DNA from: Salipiger marinus
GTDB taxonomy: Bacteria; Pseudomonadota; Alphaproteobacteria; Rhodobacterales; Rhodobacteraceae
Reading direction: 5' to 3'
Assembly (NCBI RefSeq): GCF_900100085.1
Contig: NZ_FNEJ01000001.1
Location: 124,001-188,000 of the forward strand
DNA: 64,000 bases
The position numbers were made by a program, and so were the translations under genes. This document shows, piece by piece, positions 17,563 to 26,400 of this stretch. Every line of letters begins with the position of its first letter. The stretch's first letter is position 1. The notes below the pieces were generated by a model. The model saw only the letters and a list, made by a program, of their open reading frames with translations. It made no database searches and was not told where the DNA came from.

Positions 17563-18687
17563 ATGACCATCCACGATCCCGCCGCCGCCCTGCGCGCCAA
17601 TGTCGCCACGCCGTTCGAGGCGGCCCACGCCATGCCGGTGTCGGTCTATACCTCGGACGAATTTCTGGCGCTGGAGGAGCGCCATGTCTTTGCGCAAAGC
17701 TGGCTCTGTGCCGGGCGGGCCGATGCGCTGAAAGCGCCGGGCGATTACCTGACCATGGAGATTTCGGGCGAGCCGGTGATCGTGCTGCGCGACCGCGACG
17801 GCGCGCTGCGGGCGATGTCGAATGTCTGCCGCCACCGCATGTCGATCCTGCTGGAAGGGCGCGGCCATGTGCGCGCCATCACCTGCCCTTATCACGCCTG
17901 GACCTACAATCTGGATGGCAGCCTGCGCGGCGCCCCCGCGATGGATCTGAACCAGAGCTTCTGCAAGGAAGCGCTTGGCCTGCCGCAGATCCGCTGCGTG
18001 GACTGGAAGGGCTGGATCATGGTCACGCTTGATCCCGACCTGCCCGACCCCGGCGCGGGGCTGCGCGAGGTCGACGATCTGGTGGGCTACCTGCCGATGC
18101 AGGACTATGTGGAGACCTTCCGCGAGGAGCATCGCTGGAACACCAACTGGAAGATCCTCGCCGAGAATTTCATGGAAAGCTACCACCTGCCCATGTGCCA
18201 TGGCGGCACCATCGGCGGGGCGGTGGATCTGCGCAAGATGACCTGCCCCGAAGGCTTTGCGGGCTTCAATTACCACCACATCCTGAAAGACGACAGCATC
18301 GCGCTCTCCATCGCCCACAAGGACAATACCGAACTGCAGGGCGAGGACCGCTACCGCACATGGCTGCTGGCGATCTATCCGTCGCTGCTGATCACGCTGA
18401 CCCCGGGCTATTTCTGGTATCTGTGCCTGACCCCGGACGGGCCGGGGCATGTGAAGATCCTTTATGGCGGCGGGCTGCATCCGGATTTTGCCAAGGATGC
18501 CGAGGCGCCCCAGCATTTCGCCACGCTGAAAAGCCTGCTGGATGCGGTCAATGACGAGGATCGCGGCTGCACCGAGCGGGTCTGGAAGGGCATGCAGTCG
18601 CGCCATGCGACCCCCGGCGCGCTGTCGCATCTGGAGCGGCCGAATTATGAATTCGCCCGCTGGATCGCCTCGAAACTCCCGGCCTGA
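17563..18687 (+). CDS. Rieske non-heme iron oxygenase, alpha-type subunit
   Basis: A 374-residue oxygenase with both metal sites. The Rieske [2Fe-2S] ligands are C89-R-H91 and C108-PY-H111, and the mononuclear iron facial triad uses H208 and H213 in ENFMESYHLPMCH, with an acidic block NDEDRGCTERVW near the C terminus. Such enzymes hydroxylate or demethylate aromatics or quaternary amines such as choline, betaine and carnitine. I start it at the ATG at 17563, preceded by GGAGG; upstream codons in frame back to 16483 are not part of it. No reductase or ferredoxin gene is adjacent, so electrons must come from elsewhere. Its substrate is unknown. Confidence 0.88.
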   Translation: MTIHDPAAALRANVATPFEAAHAMPVSVYTSDEFLALEERHVFAQSWLCAGRADALKAPGDYLTMEISGEPVIVLRDRDGALRAMSNVCRHRMSILLEGRGHVRAITCPYHAWTYNLDGSLRGAPAMDLNQSFCKEALGLPQIRCVDWKGWIMVTLDPDLPDPGAGLREVDDLVGYLPMQDYVETFREEHRWNTNWKILAENFMESYHLPMCHGGTIGGAVDLRKMTCPEGFAGFNYHHILKDDSIALSIAHKDNTELQGEDRYRTWLLAIYPSLLITLTPGYFWYLCLTPDGPGHVKILYGGGLHPDFAKDAEAPQHFATLKSLLDAVNDEDRGCTERVWKGMQSRHATPGALSHLERPNYEFARWIASKLPA

Positions 18688-18704
18688 GCCCGGGGGGAGA
18701 GGAG

Positions 18705-18756
18705 GCCGGGGGTTTCACACCCCCGGACCCCCGTGGAGTTTAGGGGCAAGATGAAG
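18705..18756 (+). repeat. Structured 3'-end element, copy 3 (TTTAGGGG tail)
   Basis: Hairpin CCGGGGGT-TTCAC-ACCCCCGG (18706-18726), then CCCCGTG and the tail GAGTTTAGGGGCAAGATGAA (18736-18755). It begins 18 bases after the Rieske oxygenase stop and reads in the same direction. The tail matches those at 34455, 34491 and 51149. Confidence 0.75.
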
Positions 18757-18762
18757 GGCGGA

Positions 18763-19077
18763 TCAGTCGCGCGGACCGACATTTTCGCGGAACGCCTTGT
18801 CGAAGGCGGCCTGCTGGTCCGGGCTGGCTTCGGTCTGGGTCTGCGCCCGCCAGTCCTCATAGGGCATGCCGTAGAAGATCTCGCGCGCCGTGTCCTTGTC
18901 CATGTCGAGGCCGCGGGCATTGGCCGCTTCCTGATACCAGCGCGACAGGCAGTTGCGGCAGAAGCCCGCCAGCGTCATCAGGTCGATGTTCTGCACATCG
19001 GGGCGGTCTTCCATCAGGTGCTGGCGCAGGCGGCGGAAGGCGGCGGCTTCGAGTTCGAGGCGGGTCTGGTCGTCCAT
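18763..19077 (-). CDS. DUF1244 (SMc04008-like) family protein
   Basis: A 104-residue helical protein of the DUF1244 family, common in proteobacteria and of unknown function. Characteristic residues are FRRLRQHLMEDRPDVQNIDLM, then LAGFCRNCLSRWY with two Cys in CRNC, and YGMPYEDWRAQ. The CxxC pair could bind metal or form a disulfide, but there is no direct evidence. It follows the N-formylglutamate amidohydrolase by 12 bases on the same strand, so the two probably share a transcript. Confidence 0.88.
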   Translation of the reverse strand: MDDQTRLELEAAAFRRLRQHLMEDRPDVQNIDLMTLAGFCRNCLSRWYQEAANARGLDMDKDTAREIFYGMPYEDWRAQTQTEASPDQQAAFDKAFRENVGPRD

Positions 19078-19089
19078 CGGGGTCTCCTG

Positions 19090-19827
19090 TCAGTCGGGGA
19101 TGCGGGCAAGGGCCCGGCGCAGCAGCGGCGCGAGGCGGTCTGCCCAGTGCTGCTGGGTTTCGGGCGTGGCGATCAGGTCGTTGCGCAGTTCGATCAGCGT
19201 GTTGTGGCGGCCATGGCGCAGGGCGTGCCGGTCGATGGAATCGCCCGGAAGGTGGCCGGGATAGGGCTGGTTGCGGCCGACCACCAGATCGGGCTCCGCC
19301 TGCAGCAGGTCGATCAGCGGATCGGAGAGGCGGCTGTCGGAGGCATGCAGGATCCCCACCTGCCATGGCCGCGGCGCGCGGCCCCGCAGCTGCGGCGTGA
19401 AGCTGTGCAGGGCGACGATCACCGGGTCGGGCTGGCGGGCGGCCAGATCCGCGATGGCGTCGTGATAGGGCTGCCAGTAGGCCGCGATGCGGCGCGCGCG
19501 CTCTTCCGGTCCGGCGTGGCGGTTGCCGGGAATGACCGATCCGTCGTAAAGCCGCATGAGCTGCGTCGGGTCGCGCCCGCCCCGGTTGGGGTCGATCACC
19601 AGCCGCGAGAACCCCGCCCAGACCACCGGGCTGTCGAGCGCCGCAGCCAGCGCCCGCGCCACACCCAGGGCGCCCGGATCCCACGCGATGTGGCGGGCCA
19701 TGTCCTCGGCCGGGAGTCCCAGCGATCCGCCCAGATCCGCGGGCACGGCATTGGTGGCGTGGTCGCAGGTGACGAGAAACCGGCCTTGCCGTCCCGCGCC
19801 TTCGATATGGACGGGCTTGTGGGTCAT
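19090..19827 (-). CDS. N-formylglutamate amidohydrolase family protein
   Basis: A 245-residue member of the FGase family, which hydrolyses N-formyl-L-glutamate to glutamate and formate at the end of one histidine degradation route. Family signatures are LVTCDHATNAVP, DPGALGVARAL, VDPNRGGRDP-like VIDPNRGGRDPT, and ALHSFTPQLRGRAP. I place the start at the ATG at 19827, with GAAGG upstream, rather than at an in-frame codon at 19851. No other hut gene is nearby, so either it works with a distant hut cluster or it acts on another N-acyl amino acid. It precedes DUF1244 and is divergent from pyk. Confidence 0.87.
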   Translation of the reverse strand: MTHKPVHIEGAGRQGRFLVTCDHATNAVPADLGGSLGLPAEDMARHIAWDPGALGVARALAAALDSPVVWAGFSRLVIDPNRGGRDPTQLMRLYDGSVIPGNRHAGPEERARRIAAYWQPYHDAIADLAARQPDPVIVALHSFTPQLRGRAPRPWQVGILHASDSRLSDPLIDLLQAEPDLVVGRNQPYPGHLPGDSIDRHALRHGRHNTLIELRNDLIATPETQQHWADRLAPLLRRALARIPD

Positions 19828-19901
19828 GATACCTTCGCAGTTTGCCGTCATTTCATAGAGGAGTTGCGCGGCAAAGGGAATTCGACAATAACGGCGGCGG
19901 C

Positions 19902-19913
19902 GTTAGCGATAAC
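19902..19913. promoter_or_regulatory. GTTAGCGATAAC operator candidate upstream of pyk
   Basis: GTTAGCGATAAC has GTTA/TAAC arms around a central GCGA. It lies about 72 bp upstream of the pyruvate kinase start and shares GTTAGCG with the boxes upstream of pckA (1909-1940). This style of CG-centred palindrome fits a LacI-family repressor or activator such as the CceR group. Confidence 0.5.
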
Positions 19914-19984
19914 CGTCCGCGAGATCGTTCAACGGTAAACCATCGCCGCCGCACCGCGTGTTGTGCCGAGCCAGGGAGACGAAG

Positions 19985-21430
<1,446 letters not shown>

Positions 21431-21501
21431 GCCGCAGCGCCGTTGCCAGACGGGCCCGCCCCGGTCTACGCTGATGCGTCGGACCATGGGCGGGCCTTTT
21501 C

Positions 21502-21726
21502 ATGTCGACGGATCAGTTTCTGGTGCTCGGGTTTGTTCTGGGCGTGCTTGGGGGTGCGGCGGCCATTGCGGCATGGGCCGATGGCCGGGTGCCCCGGCTT
21601 GGGGCGGTGCTGCTGGTGGCGGGTCTGGCGCTGGCGCTGCACGCCCATGTCAGCAAGCCCGGCGGCTATACCGCCGAAAACCTGCCCGATGTCATCTATG
21701 GGGTGATCGGCGATCTGATCCGCTGA
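21502..21726 (+). CDS. Small two-helix membrane protein
   Basis: A 74-residue protein with two hydrophobic segments ([21 protein letters not shown] and [18 protein letters not shown]) joined by the short basic loop DGRVPRL, then a polar C terminus [20 protein letters not shown]. It begins 71 bases after pyk and ends shortly before the rpmI promoter. No known family can be named from sequence alone. The sharp hydropathy pattern and clean start MSTDQF argue that it is a real gene. It probably resides in the inner membrane; its function is unknown. Confidence 0.6.
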   Translation: MSTDQFLVLGFVLGVLGGAAAIAAWADGRVPRLGAVLLVAGLALALHAHVSKPGGYTAENLPDVIYGVIGDLIR

Positions 21727-21742
21727 TCTGCGCCGGAAGGGC

Positions 21743-21771
21743 TTGCACAGGCGGGAGCGGGCTTTTATAGG
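21743..21771 (+). promoter_or_regulatory. Sigma-70-type promoter of rpmI-rplT
   Basis: TTGCAC (21743-21748) and TATAGG (21766-21771) are separated by exactly 17 bp. This is the best-looking promoter in the window and would give a leader of about 70 bases before rpmI, as expected for a ribosomal-protein operon. Confidence 0.65.
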
Positions 21772-21847
21772 GGCGCTTCCAACTGCGCGGCCGGCCGGAG
21801 TGGCATGCCGAGTCGCGTTTTGTCACGCACTCGTGAAGGAGACGAAA

Positions 21848-22048
21848 ATGCCCAAGATGAAGACCAAGTCGAGCGCGAAGAAGCGCTTCAAGATGAGCGC
21901 CACCGGCAAGGTGATCACCGCTCAGGCCGGCAAGCGCCACGGCATGATCAAGCGCACCAAGAAATTCATCCGCGACGCCCGCGGGACCACCACGCTGTCC
22001 CCCCAGGACGCCAAGATCGTCAAGGGCTATATGCCCTACGACCGCTGA
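21848..22048 (+). CDS. rpmI: 50S ribosomal protein L35
   Basis: Small basic protein of the large ribosomal subunit, 66 residues, with the standard opening [20 protein letters not shown] and the end of the type GYMPYDR. The ATG at 21848 is preceded by AAGGAGACGAAA. It is followed 15 bases later by rplT, the universal order. An infC gene does not precede it here; pyruvate kinase and a small membrane protein do. Confidence 0.97.
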   Translation: MPKMKTKSSAKKRFKMSATGKVITAQAGKRHGMIKRTKKFIRDARGTTTLSPQDAKIVKGYMPYDR

Positions 22049-22063
22049 TAGGAGGCCAGAGAC

Positions 22064-22429
22064 ATGTCCCGAGTCAAAGGTGGTACCGTCACCCACGCCC
22101 GTCACAAGAAGGTCATCAAGGCTGCGAAAGGCTATTATGGCCGTCGCAAGAACACCTTCAAGGTGGCAGCCCAGGCCGTCGACAAGGCCAACCAGTACGC
22201 GACGCGCGACCGGAAGAACCGCAAGCGCAACTTCCGCGCGCTGTGGATCCAGCGGATCAACGCTGCCGTCCGCGCGCATGACGAAGCGCTGACCTATTCG
22301 GCCTTCATCAACGGCCTGAACAAGGCCGGCATCGAAGTGGACCGCAAGGTGCTGGCCGATCTGGCCGTGCACGAGCCGGAAGCCTTCGGCGCGATCGTCG
22401 ATCAGGCCAAGGGCGCGCTGGCCGCGTAA
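22064..22429 (+). CDS. rplT: 50S ribosomal protein L20
   Basis: Binds 23S rRNA early in large-subunit assembly; in many bacteria it also represses its own operon. The 121 residues are standard: [19 protein letters not shown], then [34 protein letters not shown] and [21 protein letters not shown]. The start follows an AGGAGG. It shares the rpmI promoter and is followed by a strong terminator and then by a structured repeat element before pheS. Confidence 0.97.
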   Translation: MSRVKGGTVTHARHKKVIKAAKGYYGRRKNTFKVAAQAVDKANQYATRDRKNRKRNFRALWIQRINAAVRAHDEALTYSAFINGLNKAGIEVDRKVLADLAVHEPEAFGAIVDQAKGALAA

Positions 22430-22454
22430 GCGCAGCTGCCCTGTGCAGAGATGC

Positions 22455-22484
22455 AACGCCGTCCGGATCTCCGGGCGGCGTTTT
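22455..22484 (+). terminator. Rho-independent terminator of rpmI-rplT
   Basis: AACGCCG-T-CCGGA pairs with TCCGG-G-CGGCGTT (22455-22482), one mismatch within a 12-bp stem, directly followed by TTTTCC. It lies 26 bases after the rplT stop codon. Confidence 0.85.
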
Positions 22485-22514
22485 CCGTTTGCGGCCCGTG
22501 CCTGCGGGGCCGGG

Positions 22515-22583
22515 CAGAGGGGGGCTCTGCCCCCGTCTGCGCCAAGGCGCAGCCTCCCCCGGGATATTTTCGGTCAGAAGATG
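22515..22583 (+). repeat. Structured element, copy 2 (ATATTTT tail)
   Basis: Hairpin 1 GGGGGC-TCT-GCCCCC (22520-22534); hairpin 2 CTGCGCC-AA-GGCGCAG (22537-22552); tail CCCCCGGGATATTTT (22556-22570) ending CAGAAGATG. Unlike other copies it lies behind a normal terminator, 86 bases after rplT, and 84 bases before pheS. Confidence 0.75.
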
Positions 22584-22666
22584 CCGGGCGCGCGGCGGCG
22601 CTTCTTGCGCAGACGGGGCGCAGCCGGTAGGTCAGGCGCGCAAGTGATGCACCGAAGAGGCCCCCG

Positions 22667-23737
22667 ATGGACGATCTGCGCGACAAGTATCTGGACCTGA
22701 TTGGCACCGCGGCAGGCGAGGCCGCGCTGGAGGATCTGCGGGTGCAGGCCCTTGGCAAGAAGGGCGAGATCAGCCTGCAGATGCGCGAACTGGGGCGGAT
22801 GAGCCCCGAAGAGCGGCAGGTGATGGGGCCGAAGCTGAACGCGCTCAAGGACGAGATCACCGAAGCGCTGGCGCTGAAGAAGGCGGCGCTGGCCGATGCC
22901 GCGCTGAACGAGCGGCTGGCGGCGGAATGGCTGGACGTGACCCTGCCCGGGCGCCTGCGCCGCATGGGCAGCCTGCACCCGGTCAGTCAGGTCTGGGAAG
23001 AATGCACCGCGATCTTCGCCGATATGGGCTTTGCCGTGGCCGAAGGTCCGCAGATCGAAGAAGACTGGTATAATTTCGACGCGCTGAACATCCCCGGCCA
23101 TCACCCGGCCCGCGCCGAGATGGACACGTTCTACATGCACCGCGCGGAAGGCGACAACCGCCCCCCGCATGTGCTGCGCACCCATACCTCGCCGGTGCAG
23201 ATCCGGTCGCTGCTGGCGCAGGGCGCGCCCATCCGCATCGTGGCGCCGGGCCGCGTCTATCGCGCCGATTACGACCAGACCCACACGCCGATGTTCCACC
23301 AGATCGAAGGTCTGGCCATCGACCGCGAAATCTCCATGGCCAATCTGAAATGGGTGCTGGAGGAATTCTTCTCCGCCTATTTCGGACGGTCGGTGAAGAC
23401 CCGCTTCCGCGCCTCGCATTTCCCCTTCACCGAACCTTCGGCGGAGGTGGACATCCAGTGCCAGTGGAAAGACGGCACCGTGACCGTGGGCGAAGGCGAT
23501 GACTGGCTGGAAGTTCTGGGATCCGGCATGGTGCATCCCAAGGTGCTGACGGCGGGCGGGATCGACCCCGCGCAATGGCAGGGCTTCGCCTTCGGCATGG
23601 GCATCGACCGCATCGCCATGCTGAAATACGGCATCCCGGATCTGCGGGCGTTCTTCGAATCGGATCTGCGCTGGCTGCGGCATTACGGCTTTGCCGCGCT
23701 GGATATGCCCACCCTGCATGGCGGACTGTCGCGCTGA
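22667..23737 (+). CDS. pheS: Phenylalanine-tRNA ligase alpha subunit
   Basis: Catalytic subunit of the heterotetrameric PheRS that charges tRNA-Phe. The 356-residue protein has an N-terminal coiled-coil tRNA-binding arm (residues 1-90), the class II motif 1 region with [12 protein letters not shown], motif 2 with [20 protein letters not shown], and the motif 3 [19 protein letters not shown]. The ATG at 22667 has GAGG upstream. The beta-subunit gene pheT is not next to it; a minus-strand LysR gene follows instead. No pheT lies anywhere in the window. Confidence 0.97.
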   Translation: MDDLRDKYLDLIGTAAGEAALEDLRVQALGKKGEISLQMRELGRMSPEERQVMGPKLNALKDEITEALALKKAALADAALNERLAAEWLDVTLPGRLRRMGSLHPVSQVWEECTAIFADMGFAVAEGPQIEEDWYNFDALNIPGHHPARAEMDTFYMHRAEGDNRPPHVLRTHTSPVQIRSLLAQGAPIRIVAPGRVYRADYDQTHTPMFHQIEGLAIDREISMANLKWVLEEFFSAYFGRSVKTRFRASHFPFTEPSAEVDIQCQWKDGTVTVGEGDDWLEVLGSGMVHPKVLTAGGIDPAQWQGFAFGMGIDRIAMLKYGIPDLRAFFESDLRWLRHYGFAALDMPTLHGGLSR

Positions 23738-23946
23738 CCGGTGACCCCGCGCGGCATGGGCCATCAGGATGGAGCGGCCCAGGGCGCGGCGCCGGGCCTC
23801 TGGCCGACCCAGTCCAGACCGTCGCGGATGGTGCCGCGGCGGTCTTTTCCTGTCCGGTCCGGGGCTGAAGGTCATCGGCGGTGCCGGGCTGTTGCCGCGC
23901 AACCCGGCGCCCGGGGCCCGGCAAGCCCGCGCGGCAGGACAGAGGG

Positions 23947-24885
23947 CTAGGAGGGCTCTGGCAGGCGGATGCCCGGCACGCTGCGCGCCGTGATCTGGCT
24001 GCGGCAGAAGTCGACAAAGGCGCGCACGGTGCGTGGCGCCTGTGCCCCCTGCATCAGCACCAACCCCAGCACCAGAGGCCGTGGCGCCCCGGTCAGCGGC
24101 ACATAGCGCAGCGGTCGCCCGTCCGGGGCCAGATCGGAGCGGGGGTGGATATTGGCCAGCGAATAGCCGAAGCCATTGGCCACCAGCGACCGCATCGTGG
24201 CGAAATCCCGCGTCCGTTCCGCAATCTGCGGCACCAGCCCCTGCGCGGTGAAGAAGGACAGGAAATAGGCGCCGCTCTGCGGCAGATCCAGCAGCACCAT
24301 GGGACAGGGCGCCAGATCGGCCACCGACAGGCTGGTGCGGGAGGCCAGCGGATGCGCCTCGTCCAGCAGGGCATAGGGCGGCAGGCTGACCAGCGGCAGA
24401 AACTCCAGATCGTCGGGGATATCCAGATCATAGGTCAGCGCCACGTCCAGATCGGCGCGGCGCAGCGCCTCGATCAGGGCGGGCTGGGTCATTTCCTGCT
24501 GGGTGAAGGCGACCTCGGGCCAAGTATCGGTGAAGCCGCGGCGCAGCTGCGGCAGCACGAATTGCGCGAAGGTCAGGAAACAGCCCACCCGCAGCGGGCC
24601 GCGCACGGTGCCCGAAATCTCGCCGGCCAGCGTGGTCAGCGCCGCAGCCTCTGCCAGCACCACGCGGGCCTGCGCGATCAGCCGCTGGCCGCTCTGCGTG
24701 GGCAGCAGCCCCTGCGCGTGGCGGCGGATGAACAGCGGCAGGCCAAACTCTGCCTCAAGCTGGGCGATGGCGGCAGAGATCGACGGAGAGGAGACATTCA
24801 GCCGTTCGGCGGCCCCGGCGATGGACCCGGCCTCGCCCACGGCCACCAGATAGTCCAGCTGCCGGAGGGTGAAGCGCCGCGCCAT
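23947..24885 (-). CDS. LysR-family transcriptional regulator
   Basis: A 312-residue regulator with the N-terminal winged helix FTLRQLDYLVAVGEAGSIAGAAERLNVSS (split here for display at residues 5-33) and a C-terminal periplasmic-binding-like effector domain from about 92 to 300. The effector region has GPLRVGCFLTFAQFVLP at its start, typical of the branch that senses small acids or amino acids. It begins one base after the holA stop on the same strand, so it is probably cotranscribed with leuS-lptE-holA, or uses a promoter inside holA. No divergent target gene is beside it, so its regulon is unclear. Confidence 0.9.
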   Translation of the reverse strand: MARRFTLRQLDYLVAVGEAGSIAGAAERLNVSSPSISAAIAQLEAEFGLPLFIRRHAQGLLPTQSGQRLIAQARVVLAEAAALTTLAGEISGTVRGPLRVGCFLTFAQFVLPQLRRGFTDTWPEVAFTQQEMTQPALIEALRRADLDVALTYDLDIPDDLEFLPLVSLPPYALLDEAHPLASRTSLSVADLAPCPMVLLDLPQSGAYFLSFFTAQGLVPQIAERTRDFATMRSLVANGFGYSLANIHPRSDLAPDGRPLRYVPLTGAPRPLVLGLVLMQGAQAPRTVRAFVDFCRSQITARSVPGIRLPEPS

Positions 24886-24886
24886 C

Positions 24887-25915
24887 TCAGCGCCGCGAGC
24901 CCAGCCATGCCAGCCGCACGAAGCTGCGTTCGACCAGCGCCATGGCCGGGGCGCGCTGCCCGGCGGAGCGCAGCGTCAGGTCGGTGTCCATCAGCATGGC
25001 CAGCGCATCCTCCAGCCGGTCGGCGGTCCAGCCAGAGGCCTGCCGCAGCATCCGGTCGCGGCGCGGGCCAAACAGCGGCGGGCGCAGGCGCTGCACCCCA
25101 GCCTGCGGTCCGCCGGGGGCGGCGGCCAGCGCGTAAAGCACCCGGAAATGCCGCATCGCCATGATCAGCAGCGTGACCGGCGCCACCCCCTGCCCGCTCA
25201 GCCGCTGCATCAGCGGGCCGATATCGGCGGTGCGGCCTTCGGCCACCACGTTCAGGATGTCGTCCAGCTCCGCCTCGATGGAGGCGGGGGCGCAGGCCTC
25301 CACCTCTTCGGGGGTGAGGGGGGCGGGATCGTCCAGCTTGAAAAGCGCCACCTTGTCCAGCACCTGCCGGAAATCGCCCGGGTCCAGCGCGCGGGCCAGA
25401 TGCTCCAGCGCGTCCCATGCGGCGCGGTCCACCCGGTCCAGCCCGGCCTTGCGCAGCGCCGCCTCGATCTCTTCCCGGCCGGGCGGGTCGGAATAGATGC
25501 CGATGGCATAGGCCTGCGGCGCGCTCTCAAAAAGCTTGCGCAGGGCGGATTTGGCGGTCAGCGATCCGGCGGTGACCAGAATCTGCGCATCCCCCGGACG
25601 CCAGTCCGACAGCGCGGCCCCCAGCGGTTTGACCAGACCATCGGTCGCTTCTTCGACAAAGACCACGCGCGGGCCGGGAAAGAACCCCTGCGCCTTGACC
25701 GCATCCAGCAGCAGCGCCGGATCCTTGCGCAGATCCGCCCCCGACATCCGGGTCAGGCGCATTTCCGCCTCGCCTTCGGGGCCGACCAGCGCCGCGATGA
25801 TCTCCTGCCGCCGATGCGCGATGCGCATCACATCCTCGCCGAACAGCAGCACGCCCGCCCGGTCGGGATCAGGCCGCCGGAAATAGGCCTGCGCGTCGCG
25901 GCCCGACAGCTTCAT
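24887..25915 (-). CDS. holA: DNA polymerase III subunit delta
   Basis: Clamp-loader subunit that opens the beta sliding clamp. The 342-residue product matches the family: an N-terminal domain beginning [28 protein letters not shown], then MRIAHRRQEII and KDPALLLDAVKAQGFFPGPRVVFVE, a middle ATPase-like domain without catalytic motifs, and a C-terminal collar domain with WTADRLEDALAMLMDTDLTLRS. The start overlaps the lptE stop by four bases. The order leuS-lptE-holA is conserved in alphaproteobacteria and supports the call. Confidence 0.93.
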   Translation of the reverse strand: MKLSGRDAQAYFRRPDPDRAGVLLFGEDVMRIAHRRQEIIAALVGPEGEAEMRLTRMSGADLRKDPALLLDAVKAQGFFPGPRVVFVEEATDGLVKPLGAALSDWRPGDAQILVTAGSLTAKSALRKLFESAPQAYAIGIYSDPPGREEIEAALRKAGLDRVDRAAWDALEHLARALDPGDFRQVLDKVALFKLDDPAPLTPEEVEACAPASIEAELDDILNVVAEGRTADIGPLMQRLSGQGVAPVTLLIMAMRHFRVLYALAAAPGGPQAGVQRLRPPLFGPRRDRMLRQASGWTADRLEDALAMLMDTDLTLRSAGQRAPAMALVERSFVRLAWLGSRR

Positions 25916-26400
25916 TGCGCAAGTTCAGCCGCGTGCAGCAGCAGCTCGTCCAGAATCTGGTCGGCCAGAATGACCATCAGCCGCTCTTCGGCATCCCGTT
26001 CGGCGGATTGCGTGGCGGCGGTGGAGCCGGTGGTGGAATAGGCGGTGAAGGATTCGGTGGTGCCCCGCAGCCGCGCGGCATCGCTGGCCCGGTCGCGCAG
26101 CGTGTAGACGGCGGTGCCCTGCAGGCGGACGCGGGTGATGTTGCCATCGGCCAGCGCGCCCAGCCCCTGCGATTCCGTCTCCACCGCGACCTGCAGCAGA
26201 TAGGCGCCGCCGGGCGCGCGGCCCAGCCGTTCCTCCAGCCGCCGGTGCAGCAGATACTGCTCGGGGCTGTCGGGTTCCGGCAGGGCGACATTGTCCAGCA
26301 ACGCAGACCCGCCGCCCTGCGGCCCGTAGACCGGGGTGAACCCGCAGCCGCCAAGGGCTGCGAGCGAGATCAGAAAGGTTCTTCGGTCAGGCAACCACAT
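25912..26400 (-). CDS. lptE: LPS assembly lipoprotein LptE
   Basis: Outer-membrane lipoprotein that plugs and supports LptD during lipopolysaccharide insertion. From the ATG at 26400 it has 162 residues, with an Arg-containing signal ([19 protein letters not shown]) and the lipidated Cys at 19, followed by GFTPVYGP, the standard LptE opening. It includes the [10 protein letters not shown]-like strand pattern and ends [13 protein letters not shown]. The start lies inside the 3' end of leuS (14-base overlap) and the stop overlaps holA, a compact operon. Codons in frame upstream to 26493 belong to leuS in another frame. Confidence 0.9.
   Translation of the reverse strand: MWLPDRRTFLISLAALGGCGFTPVYGPQGGGSALLDNVALPEPDSPEQYLLHRRLEERLGRAPGGAYLLQVAVETESQGLGALADGNITRVRLQGTAVYTLRDRASDAARLRGTTESFTAYSTTGSTAATQSAERDAEERLMVILADQILDELLLHAAELAQ

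Noticed and set aside
22430-22666. Small open frames around the repeat between rplT and pheS
   Set aside because: They run through the terminator and the GC hairpins, have no ribosome-binding sites, and their translations are low-complexity.
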